This document shows, in pieces, positions 54,270-62,076 of a DNA stretch of 64,000 nucleotides. The notes below the pieces were generated by a model. It did no database searches. It saw nothing but the letters and a program-made list of their open reading frames with translations, and was not told the origin of the DNA. The DNA is taken from the NCBI GenBank assembly GCA_021371855.1, contig JAJFVL010000008.1, positions 117,720-181,719 on the forward strand. The letters are read 5' to 3'. The translations under genes were made by a program, and so were the position numbers. This DNA is from Bacteroidales bacterium (GTDB taxonomy: Bacteria > Bacteroidota > Bacteroidia > Bacteroidales > VadinHA17). The stretch's first letter is position 1. Each line of letters begins with the position of its first letter.

Positions 54270-55784
54270 ATGATAAAAAAGAAAATTACACTCAGGCGTA
54301 TATTCCATCATGATGTATGGCGCTATACAATTGATTTCGATTACAACTCAGAGCTTATCTCCCTGCTAAAAGGAATTAATGGGGCAACATTTAGTGGATC
54401 TCTCAAATGCTGGCATGTGCCATGTGATGAAACAACTCTTAAGAAGGTGCTGACAGTTTTTAGAGGTACGGCGGATATTGACATTTCCCATATAGCTTTG
54501 CCCTCCGAAAGGAATAATGTATTTTCTCCTGTTTTATCTGATTCTCAAAACCTGACGGATCATGATAATGATAATCAGGGATTAAGTGTCCTTCCTCCTC
54601 CGGTTGTGATCAGAAAAAAAGCTGCCTCTTTTGAATACATCGGGAGATTCGGTGCTGTGAGGTTTTCGATTAATGAAACGGACGGGAGGTTGGCAATAAA
54701 GTTTTTGGGGAAGTACAATCCAGTCTGGATTGAGGAGATGAAAAGCTATGGTCCGGTTTATTACGATAAGAAAAACAAGGAATGGCTGCTTCCATGGTCA
54801 CAAATGACAGTAGATTCTTTATCCGACTATTTTATAACACAAGGCATAAAGGTAAATGTCGTGAAGATTTCCATTCCCGATGTTGTAAAGGAATTAAGAG
54901 TTGATCATGGATCAGAAATCAGGAACAATGTTCTCGGATCGGAAGCATATAAGGGGATAGAGATGGTTCGCTGTTATCTTGATGAAAAGAGATACAGCAG
55001 ACATACTGTGGAAGCTTACATTTCTCATCTGCAACTATTCTTTAAATATTTCAGTAACAAGACTCCCGGAAATATTTCCGAGGATGACATTTCTGCTTTT
55101 TTACATGATCACATTACCACCAATAATTATTCTGCTTCATATCAGAATCAGTTTATTTCGGCGGTAAAGATTTTTTATGGTTTGTATGGAAGAAGCCATA
55201 TCAGTATTGACTCACTTGGACGTCCCCGAAGGAGCAGGACATTACCAAAGGTTTTTTCAAAGGAAGAGGTAATTAAGATTCTGAATTCATCAACTAACAC
55301 GAAGCACAAGTTAATATTATGGATGATCTATTCATGCGGATTAAGGCGTAGCGAAGTGACAAATATCAGGTTAAAAGATCTCGACAGGGAGAGGAGTATT
55401 TTGGATATCAGGGAAGGTAAGGGAATGGTTGACAGGATTGTTCCCATTTCACCAAAAGTTTGGGAAAAGATTGACAGTTACATTAATAGTTATAAGCCTG
55501 TCATCTGGTTATTTGAAGGTCAGGCAGGAGGCAAGTACTCAGTTGAGAGTGTCTATCGTGTTTTCAAGGAAGCATTAAGGAAGTCGGGAATTAAGAAGGA
55601 TGTCGGGGTACATAGTTTACGGCATAGTTATGCCACACATCTTCATGAGAGTGGTTTGGATATAAGGTACATACAGGAATTGCTGGGGCACAAGAGTACC
55701 CGTACAACAGAGATTTACACCCATGTCAGCAGGCGTAATCTGATAGCTATTCGCAGTCCGATAGAGGATCTTGATGTTAAATGA
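54270..55784 (+). CDS. Tyrosine recombinase with two N-terminal HARP-like repeats (putative cassette integrase)
   Basis: A 504-residue site-specific recombinase. The catalytic domain (about 330-500) has all active residues: Arg359 (GLRRSEV), Lys384 (EGKGMVD), His448 and Arg451 (HSLRHSYATHL), His474 (LGHKS) and Tyr483 (IYTHVS). A SAM-like core-binding domain spans about 228-320. The first 200 residues contain two related units (about 19-65 and 142-190) with the pattern hydrophobic-x-YN-x(2-6)-hydrophobic, K-x-W-x-hP, like HARP domains of SMARCAL1-type proteins. The insertion specific to IntI integrases between Lys384 and His448 is absent. It lies upstream of, and codirectional with, the cassette array, so it is the candidate integrase. 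ATG at 54270; a TTG 10 codons earlier is less likely. Confidence 0.9.
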   Translation: MIKKKITLRRIFHHDVWRYTIDFDYNSELISLLKGINGATFSGSLKCWHVPCDETTLKKVLTVFRGTADIDISHIALPSERNNVFSPVLSDSQNLTDHDNDNQGLSVLPPPVVIRKKAASFEYIGRFGAVRFSINETDGRLAIKFLGKYNPVWIEEMKSYGPVYYDKKNKEWLLPWSQMTVDSLSDYFITQGIKVNVVKISIPDVVKELRVDHGSEIRNNVLGSEAYKGIEMVRCYLDEKRYSRHTVEAYISHLQLFFKYFSNKTPGNISEDDISAFLHDHITTNNYSASYQNQFISAVKIFYGLYGRSHISIDSLGRPRRSRTLPKVFSKEEVIKILNSSTNTKHKLILWMIYSCGLRRSEVTNIRLKDLDRERSILDIREGKGMVDRIVPISPKVWEKIDSYINSYKPVIWLFEGQAGGKYSVESVYRVFKEALRKSGIKKDVGVHSLRHSYATHLHESGLDIRYIQELLGHKSTRTTEIYTHVSRRNLIAIRSPIEDLDVK

Positions 55785-56490
55785 AAGTATACCGGAGTAA
55801 TCTTTTTTCTCAGGTAGATATTACCTGTAGCGGATATAATTGAGTAGTTTGTAAATCTTTAAAGCGTATTCAGCTTCTAATATTTAGTAGGCATCATTGT
55901 TGTCCGCTTAAATTATGTTACTCCCCCACTGGATTTTATGGAGAAATGCAACTTTTTTCGGACAATATTATGTTCCTGGGGGCTTGTCCCATTAATAAAG
56001 TTCCTGCTGTTTTTGATATTAAAGAAGAGATGAAATCTACAGGATTGACATGATTGATCCCACATATTGACATGATTGATCCAAAACATAATCAGGAATG
56101 AACATAATTCATTATCAACCTACCCCTATTAATCGGGAGAGCTCAAAGAAGTTAAACATATGAGGTTCACCTTCCTCGGCTGGGACCTTTAAAATTAAAT
56201 TATATATATATGAATACAAAGTAGTGTTAACATCTGTAAAATGGGTAAAAAATTACAAAGTGTTCAACAGATACTGTACTTCGGGATATTCATGATCGTA
56301 TAAACAAACAAATATTTCGTAATGATGCTGTTGGTTGACGAAGTACAAATTATGAATAAATTGATATAATTGATATTTAGACCTTGCCAATCAGGTTAAC
56401 AAAAAACGGAGAATTAATAATTGCCTCCATTCACAAATCGTTAAAAGTCCAAAAACATAATCATATCTCTCGTTTGCACGCATTATTATG
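55785..56490. other. Spacer between recombinase and attI-like site
   Basis: About 700 bases without a plausible gene. It holds the pair of 17-bp direct repeats at 56044-56082 and an AT-rich run near 56200. It probably contains the promoter that reads into the cassettes; TTTG (56473-56476) and TAACTTTA (56491-56498) resemble promoter elements, but the spacing of 14 is too short. Confidence 0.5.
56044..56082. repeat. Two perfect 17-bp direct repeats, 22-bp period
   Basis: ATTGACATGATTGATCC occurs at 56044-56060 and 56066-56082. The period is two helical turns. Location between recombinase and attI-like site suggests accessory binding sites, though remnants of an insertion-sequence end are possible. 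Confidence 0.7.
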
Positions 56491-56518
56491 TAACTTTATT
56501 ACTCATATAAATGAGTTA
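56491..56518. other. attI-like recombination site (dif-like 28-bp palindrome)
   Basis: The left arm TAACTTTATTA (56491-56501) and the inverted right arm (read as TAACTCATTTA, 56508-56518) match at 8 of 11 bases, with a 6-bp centre, the geometry of a Xer/dif or simple attI core site. The right arm ends in GTTA, exactly where cassette 1 begins. The first ten cassette bases (GTTAGGTTTA, 56515-56524) are complementary to the left edge of cassette 1's own repeat (57092-57101), which fixes this as the joint. Confidence 0.75.
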
Positions 56519-56586
56519 GGTTTAATTCGTGGCTGCACTTGAGCATCTTAAAAATCAAAATCATAAATAGAAACACAGATAAAAAA

Positions 56587-57087
56587 ATGGAAATTACTAT
56601 TACTACTAAGTTAGATTTCAAAAAGTATTCAAACTTGATGTTTAGGCTTACTTATCGCAAGCCGATGATGATTGTTTTAACTATTCTCGGGTTTATAATG
56701 TTAATTACAGCAATATTATATTTTGTTGGTATTCCAATACCCTTTAGTAGCACTCCATTCTTCCCTTTATTTTTTGGTATCTATACATTACTATTACCAC
56801 TTTTTATTTATAGAACTTCAAGGAAAAATTTTTCCACACATAAACGTTTACATGAACAGATAACTTATGAATTTAACGATGGAAAAATTCTTATTACTGG
56901 TGAATCGTTCAAATCAGAGATGGACTGGGTAAGTCTTTATCAAATTGGTGAATTACCAAATTGGATACTACTATATCAGAATCGAATGATCGCAAGCGTA
57001 ATCCCGAAAGATGCATTTGGAGACAAATTACTAGAATTTAAAAATTTTGTAATAAGTAAAGGACTCAAAAACAATCTACTGAAATAA
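56587..57087 (+). CDS. Cassette 1: YcxB-like membrane protein
   Basis: A 166-residue protein with two TM helices (about 28-49 and 56-77) and a C-terminal beta-rich domain: ITYEFNDGKILITGESFKSEMDWVSLYQIGELPNWILLYQ, then IASVIPKDAF, the pattern of YcxB-like domains. Function unknown. The ATG at 56587 is 16 codons inside a longer open frame that starts by the attI-like joint; the downstream Met begins the family match. It is the sole gene of cassette 1, close to the recombinase. Confidence 0.78.
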   Translation: MEITITTKLDFKKYSNLMFRLTYRKPMMIVLTILGFIMLITAILYFVGIPIPFSSTPFFPLFFGIYTLLLPLFIYRTSRKNFSTHKRLHEQITYEFNDGKILITGESFKSEMDWVSLYQIGELPNWILLYQNRMIASVIPKDAFGDKLLEFKNFVISKGLKNNLLK

Positions 57088-57097
57088 GAACTAAACC

Positions 57098-57486
57098 TAA
57101 CACGGACAATAAAGGTAAGTTGTTTGTCACGGTTTTTGCATGAGCTCCTGCACCGCAGAGAAATTTGTAATGGTCTTAAACCCGGACTCGCGCCATTGCA
57201 CGTAATCAGAATCCTACAACTGGACTATTTTCCGGCTTCGAGACAGTTAAACGGCGCCTACGCTGCTCCACAAGCCGCTCCTCAGATTTGTATAACTGGA
57301 CTAATTTGTTTTTCCGCCTGAGCTTGTACCGCGACACTCATCTAACGCATAAAATTTGTACCCTGACTGCAAAAACACGCGCCATACCTGTCTTGCCACC
57401 GGGACTACTTTGTGGCTAAAGCACCAGGACCGGTGGCCGGATGGCTGCGCCAGGTAACACAACCTCCCTTTATTGCCGGGCCGTTA
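57098..57486 (+). repeat. attC-like repeat A (389 bp)
   Basis: Runs from TAACACGGAC to GCCGGGCCGTTA. The terminal stem pairs AATAAAGG (57108-57115) with CCTTTATT (57467-57474), extended by GTAAGTTG with CAACC. An inner stem pairs CACGGTTTTTGC with GCAAAAACACG. Its left edge TAAACCTAAC (57092-57101) is the exact complement of cassette 1's start, while the bases after its GTTA (TGG) belong to cassette 2. No protein is encoded. Confidence 0.85.
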
Positions 57487-57584
57487 TGGTTAATTCGATG
57501 CCTATCAATGCATTAGACTGATGGAAATTAGCATCATTTGAAATCTGACAGACTCCACTCTTTAAAAACTAAATACCCAATCCA

Positions 57585-58088
57585 ATGAAACAAGATTTGT
57601 TAAAGTTTATCATTCAGCGATATGATAGCTATTATAACGCTGCAAACACAAAGGGTAGTTTTCTACTCGGTTTTAACACTTTTCTCTCAGGGGCGATTTT
57701 TGCCTCATATAAGGGACTAATGACAATGGTTGGTCCAAATAATTTGTGTCTTTTTAATACTCTGATTGTTATACTATTAATCCTTTGTGCATTTTCAATA
57801 TTCCTAATCTGCATGGCTATTATTCCATATTTAAAATCTGGAAATTCCCCAAAAACTAAATATCATTCTCTTCTATTCTTCGGATCAGTCTCTGATTATA
57901 ATGAAGACGAATATTGTGCTGCAATTAAAAATAGTTCTGATTCTGATCTTGAAGATGACATGTGCAAACAAGCATGCGTATTAGCACATGGTTTAAGAAA
58001 GAAATATAACCTACTATTCTTTGCAGGATGGATAATTCCAATTGAAATAATAATTCTATTGACTTTAATACTGCTAATAATAATCTAA
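57585..58088 (+). CDS. Cassette 2: Pycsar effector, PycTM-like (DUF5706 type)
   Basis: A 167-residue membrane protein. An N-terminal helix with YYNAANTKGSFLLGFNTFLSG is followed by TM helices at about 25-45, 55-78 and 146-166, and a soluble loop holding KYHSLLFFGSVSDYNEDEYC and VLAHGLRKKYNLLF. This matches the PycTM effector family, which is thought to disrupt the inner membrane when it binds cCMP or cUMP made during phage infection. The cyclase gene starts one base after the stop, the standard Pycsar pairing. It is the first gene of cassette 2. Confidence 0.85.
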   Translation: MKQDLLKFIIQRYDSYYNAANTKGSFLLGFNTFLSGAIFASYKGLMTMVGPNNLCLFNTLIVILLILCAFSIFLICMAIIPYLKSGNSPKTKYHSLLFFGSVSDYNEDEYCAAIKNSSDSDLEDDMCKQACVLAHGLRKKYNLLFFAGWIIPIEIIILLTLILLIII

Positions 58089-58089
58089 T

Positions 58090-59370
58090 ATGGAACTTTT
58101 CGAAAACTACATTGATGATATCGACGGAATCATTAAGAAGAAAAAAACCGCCTCGTTTAAAAAATTTGACAATTCAACAAAATACTTAAGGGAACAAAAT
58201 GAAGTTGGAGTATATAATGAGAGAGGTCAATTAAATGCTAGACCCATCGAAAATACACCAAAAGTATTAGCCAAATTTGATCATTCTCTTATGGCCCAGC
58301 TATTTGGTGTCCATAAATATTCTGTGAGTCAACCAATAATAGGTGATCATCCAGACTTTAAGTATATTCAACAGAATGAATATGAAAATCATTATGCTGT
58401 CTCATTATTCCTTGATATTAAAGGATCAACATCTCTTTCAAAAAAGTATGATCTTTTGCAAGTAAGACTGATAAAAGACACCATTTTAACCTTAGCTATC
58501 CATGTATGTTCATTTTTTGGAGGTCATATACAGAGACTTCAGGGCGATGGAGTGTTTGTATACTTTGTACGTAGAGAACAGCATCCAAATGATGCCCTAA
58601 TAAACTCACTTAATGCAAGCTCCATGATGTGTTTCTTTATGAACTATGTGATGAATAAATACTTTAAAAAGGAAGGTATTGATCCTCTAAAAGTTAGGAT
58701 AGGAATTGATTATGGAGATAATGAGAATGTGTTATGGTCAAGGTATGGTTTAAGTTTTTGCAATGAGCTGACAACGACAAGCCTTCATACTGATTTAGCG
58801 TCCAAATTGCAATCCGAAGCAAATTCAAATGGGATTATGCTTGGACATAACATTGTAGAAAAACTTGATATTCGCGAAAATTTAATCATAAATAATATCC
58901 AAGATCCTTATATTTTCGATGATTATAAGAAATATGATTTCAAATGGGAGGACTATTTAAGGACCTTTGACTTTATAAAATGGAATCCTAATCGCGAATT
59001 AATGCTTGAAATCCCTCAGTTTAGACTTCTTTGTTCGATCGCTGAAAAGGATTCAATAAACTTCAAGACATATCCGCAAAACCTATTCTCGATCCCAAAA
59101 GATTATAAAATCAAGTTCGAACTTCAAAAAAGTGGATCACAATACCATAAAACACCCACCGAAAAAATTGAGTGGAAAATTAAAAATACAGGTAAGGAAG
59201 CTTTACTTAAACATGAAGAGTCTCCAGATATATCCAAATTTAATGATACTTCAGAAGCTAGTGTGACAGCCGCCTACTTAGGTCATCATGATATGGAATG
59301 TAAAATTATTAGGGCACATTCAGACAATCTAAATGTTAAACATTCCGTATTTGTACAAGGGGATAATTAA
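58090..59370 (+). CDS. Cassette 2: Pycsar-type class III nucleotidyl cyclase with C-terminal AGS-C-like domain
   Basis: A 426-residue cytosolic cyclase. The class III catalytic domain spans about 100-260: SLFLDIKGSTSLS with metal Asp109, HIQRLQGDGVFVYF with Asp153, and VRIGIDYG. The last 110 residues (YKIKFELQKSGS, EKIEWKIKNTGKEA, AYLGHHDMECKII) fit the AGS-C sensor domain seen on some anti-phage cyclases. Pycsar cyclases make cCMP or cUMP on infection and activate the adjacent effector; which base is used cannot be judged here. Two genes in one cassette make a complete defence unit. Confidence 0.85.
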   Translation: MELFENYIDDIDGIIKKKKTASFKKFDNSTKYLREQNEVGVYNERGQLNARPIENTPKVLAKFDHSLMAQLFGVHKYSVSQPIIGDHPDFKYIQQNEYENHYAVSLFLDIKGSTSLSKKYDLLQVRLIKDTILTLAIHVCSFFGGHIQRLQGDGVFVYFVRREQHPNDALINSLNASSMMCFFMNYVMNKYFKKEGIDPLKVRIGIDYGDNENVLWSRYGLSFCNELTTTSLHTDLASKLQSEANSNGIMLGHNIVEKLDIRENLIINNIQDPYIFDDYKKYDFKWEDYLRTFDFIKWNPNRELMLEIPQFRLLCSIAEKDSINFKTYPQNLFSIPKDYKIKFELQKSGSQYHKTPTEKIEWKIKNTGKEALLKHEESPDISKFNDTSEASVTAAYLGHHDMECKIIRAHSDNLNVKHSVFVQGDN

Positions 59371-59390
59371 GAAAAATAACGAACTAACCA

Positions 59391-59787
59391 TAACACGGAC
59401 GGTATGTTTAATAGGCTTGTCACGGTTTTTGCTTTGCTCCTTCCCTCAAGACAAATCTGTTATGGTTCATGCACCCGGACACGCTCATCTGCTCGCAATA
59501 TAAATCCAGTACACCTTGACAGTTTTCTGGCTTCGATCAGTTTTGTACCGCGACACTGCGCCAGTACTACCAACCAAATTTGTAACCGGTGATAAGTTTG
59601 CGGCTCTGATAAGCCTTGTACCGCGATCGCGCCAAAACTCAATAAAATTTGTACCATGACGGCAAAAACGCGCGCCAAACCCTCCTTGCACCGTGACAGT
59701 TTTGTGGCCCCGCTGGCGCGGGGTATCTGGACTCTGCCCGGTGCTGTCGTCGGGTTACGCCTACTAAAACATACCGCCGGGCCGTTA
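59391..59787 (+). repeat. attC-like repeat B (397 bp)
   Basis: Begins TAACACGGAC and ends GCCGGGCCGTTA. The terminal stem pairs GGTATGTTT (59401-59409) with AAACATACC (59767-59775). A 3' hairpin CCCCGCTGGCGCGGGG lies at 59708-59723. Its left edge TAACCATAAC (59385-59394) is complementary to the start of cassette 2, GTTATGGTTA (57483-57492). It contains several ACCGCGACAC/ACCGTGACAG-type units. The small open frames crossing it on the minus strand are not credible genes. Confidence 0.88.
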
Positions 59788-59877
59788 TAAGCAATTCGCG
59801 TCCGACCTTGACCCATAATTATCATCTAGACAATCTCGAAAATAGAATGTAAACTTGTTCCATCTAAAAAGTACAAT

Positions 59878-60600
59878 ATGCCGTTTACTTTTTCACATCC
59901 TGCACTAGTTCTCCCTTTGACATATTTGCCAAAGAAATGGTACTCATTATCAGGATTAATTATAGGCAGTATGACACCCGATTTTGAGTATTTCATCCGC
60001 ATGAAAATTCAAAGCAATTACGGACATACTTTAGCAGGCATTTTTTACTTTGATCTATCAATTGGAATTCTTATAGCTTTTATTTTTCACAATCTAATAC
60101 GTGATTCTCTATATAAAAACCTACCTAGATTCTTACAAATCAGACTTACTGGATTTCAAGAATTCGACTGGAATAGATTTTTTATTAAGAACTGGCTTGC
60201 AATTTCAACCTCAATCCTAATCGGCGCAGCATCTCATTTACTTTGGGATAGTTTTACACATAAATTTGGATATTTCATAGAAATATTCCCAGTGCTTACA
60301 AATAGAATCATTCTCTTAGGACATTCATTCCCTTTTTATAAGATATTACAACATTCGAGTACTTTAATTGGAGGACTAATAATTCTTTACGCATTTTTTA
60401 AGCTGCCGGTTAACTCAGTCTCAATTAATTCTATTGATCTAAGATATTGGGTAGTCGTTATTTTAGTATCTGCTTTTATTTTAGTTATTAGGTTCTTAAC
60501 CGGATTGGATATCAGATTAATTGGGCAAGTAATCGTGACAATTATTTCAGCAACCATGATCTCTTTAGCCGTGACTCCACTCTTGATTAGAAAAAAGTAA
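59878..60600 (+). CDS. Cassette 3: DUF4184 family membrane protein
   Basis: A 240-residue polytopic protein starting MPFTFSHPALVLPL, with GSMTPDFEYFIRM, GAASHLLWDSFTH and further helices to the C terminus (about six TM segments). The N-terminal His and the SHLLWDSFTH motif are typical of DUF4184, whose relatives include YdjM-like membrane metal-dependent hydrolases. Function unknown. Single gene of cassette 3. Confidence 0.85.
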   Translation: MPFTFSHPALVLPLTYLPKKWYSLSGLIIGSMTPDFEYFIRMKIQSNYGHTLAGIFYFDLSIGILIAFIFHNLIRDSLYKNLPRFLQIRLTGFQEFDWNRFFIKNWLAISTSILIGAASHLLWDSFTHKFGYFIEIFPVLTNRIILLGHSFPFYKILQHSSTLIGGLIILYAFFKLPVNSVSINSIDLRYWVVVILVSAFILVIRFLTGLDIRLIGQVIVTIISATMISLAVTPLLIRKK

Positions 60601-60611
60601 AAAACTGCTTA

Positions 60612-61007
60612 TAACACGGACAATATGGGTAAGTTGTTTGTCACGGTTTTTGCTTTTGCTCCTGCACCCAAGACAAATCCGTAATGGCTCTTGCACCCGG
60701 ACACGCGCATCTGCCTACAATAAAAATCGTGCACCGTAACAGATTTCTGGCTTCGAGACAGCTTGTACCGCGACACTGCGCCAGTGCCCCCAACAAAAAT
60801 CCTGTACCGTGATAGTTTATCGGCTCCGATTTAACTTGTACCGCGACACGCGTAATGCTCAAAAAAATTTCTACCATGACGGCAAAAACACGTGCCATAC
60901 CCTCCTTGCACCGTGACAGCTTTCTGGCCCCGAGTACTCGGGGTACCGGGACCCTGGCCCGGTGCTTGCGTCGGGTAACACAACCTCCCCATATTGCCGG
61001 GCCGTTA
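60612..61007 (+). repeat. attC-like repeat C (396 bp)
   Basis: Begins TAACACGGAC and ends GCCGGGCCGTTA. The terminal stem pairs AATATGGG (60622-60629) with CCCATATT (60988-60995). The inner stem pairs CACGGTTTTTGC (60642-60653) with GCAAAAACACGTG (60882-60894). The 3' hairpin is the perfect palindrome CCCCGAGTACTCGGGG (60928-60943), a compensated version of the hairpin in B and E. Its left edge TGCTTATAAC (60606-60615) is the complement of cassette 3's start GTTATAAGCA (59784-59793). Confidence 0.9.
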
Positions 61008-61325
61008 GCACAAACATTTAGAAACTAGACCATTATCCCTCGCTCCTTATTTAATATGTTTCACCTTGACAAGATAGTTTCTGCCCTTATTCCGGGACCT
61101 GCCCCTTGCTCGATTGACAATTTACCTACCCGCCGCCATCAAAAAACTGCTGTTAAAAATTAACAATACTGCTTCTTACTGGGACTCTGCCATCGCGCGA
61201 CGAATAAATACTTGTGCTAACCTCAAAAGGAATTAATTTATTCATAAGTTATTGATTATAATATTGGAACGAATTTTGAAGCAAATATTACAACCCCAAT
61301 TGTTTAAATACAAAATTTAACCAGT
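61008..61325. other. Leader of cassette 4 with a second copy of the cassette edge
   Basis: A 318-base non-coding leader. TTGTGCTAAC at 61212-61221 is the exact 10-base complement of the cassette start GTTAGCACAA (61004-61013), like a repeat left edge, but is not followed by the conserved repeat. Repeat-like fragments (CACCTTGACA, TTGACAATTT) occur inside. It could be a decayed attC-like site or a gene-less cassette fused to cassette 4. Confidence 0.55.
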
Positions 61326-61751
61326 ATGAAAATATTTAATTGCTTCTTTGGTAAAATTTCAATTGTACTTCCATTAATTTTTTTTCTATTTGGTTCTAGT
61401 TGTAAAAAAGAAAGTAGGAGTCTAGTCCTTAATCAAAATGACACATTAAAATTCACAGGAACCTTTAAGTTTATTAATTCTACAACTGACTTAGGAACTA
61501 TTTCTCTTAGAACATCTACAAATTTTTATGATTGTTCGACTAGTCTACCATATGGACATGGGGCAGGGAAAATATTAATCGATGATTCTTCAATTGATTT
61601 TGTGGATACACTTTTTTTCGTAATCCCGGCTATTTATGGACCATCATTTGTTTTAAGTGGGGAATATAGTTATCAATTTGATGGTAAATCACTTAAAATA
61701 AAAACAAACAAAGAAAGTTATAACCTGATCTATAATTTAAAACTAGATTAA
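61326..61751 (+). CDS. Cassette 4: putative lipoprotein
   Basis: A 141-residue exported protein. The signal peptide ends in a lipobox-like FGSSC (about residues 22-26), so it is probably lipid-modified at Cys26. The mature part is beta-rich (LKFTGTFKFINST, then SGEYSYQFDGKSLKIKTN) and resembles small Bacteroidota lipoproteins of unknown role. Single gene of cassette 4. Confidence 0.72.
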   Translation: MKIFNCFFGKISIVLPLIFFLFGSSCKKESRSLVLNQNDTLKFTGTFKFINSTTDLGTISLRTSTNFYDCSTSLPYGHGAGKILIDDSSIDFVDTLFFVIPAIYGPSFVLSGEYSYQFDGKSLKIKTNKESYNLIYNLKLD

Positions 61752-61766
61752 TAATAATGCATGTGC

Positions 61767-62053
61767 TAACACGGACGGTTTAATTAATTGGCTTCGGCAG
61801 CCCGGACAAGTTCGTAATGCATGAGAAAGTCTATAATATCAAATTTAAGCCACTTATTCAACCTTAGGCACCTTGACTAATCCTGCTGCCGAGACAAAGT
61901 CAATAGGGCTGCCGGCCGACGCTCTGGTGCCTTGTTTTTTGCTGTCATCTGGACAATTTTATCTTGACACAAAACTTTCAGCCATCTACCGGGACTGGCA
62001 AAAAACAAGGCACCCCGACACGGACGCCAACTCATTAAACCGCCGGGCCGTTA
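61767..62053 (+). repeat. attC-like repeat D (287 bp, variant interior)
   Basis: It shares the TAACACGGAC and GCCGGGCCGTTA ends, and its own terminal stem pairs GGTTTAAT (61777-61784) with ATTAAACC (62034-62041). The interior differs from the other four. It holds a perfect 17-bp inverted repeat, GGTGCCTTGTTTTTTGC (61926-61942) against GCAAAAAACAAGGCACC (61998-62014). Its left edge TGTGCTAAC (61762-61770) is complementary to cassette 4's start GTTAGCACA. Confidence 0.85.
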
Positions 62054-62076
62054 GCAGCAACCAAATTCCTGCAACC

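Noticed and set aside
58090..59370. Ordinary adenylate cyclase for cAMP signalling
   Set aside because: One-base spacing to a PycTM-like effector and the AGS-C-like tail favour a Pycsar role, though nucleotide specificity is unproven.
59404..59825. Several open frames on both strands within the attC-like repeats (also 60641-60898, 63487-63672, 63614-63796)
   Set aside because: They overlap conserved structured repeats, and similar frames in different copies are broken or shifted; base conservation follows pairing, not codons.
61873..62076. N-terminal extension of the cassette 5 protein into repeat D
   Set aside because: The extension is translated repeat sequence; the ATG at 62077 just after the recombination joint is the natural start.
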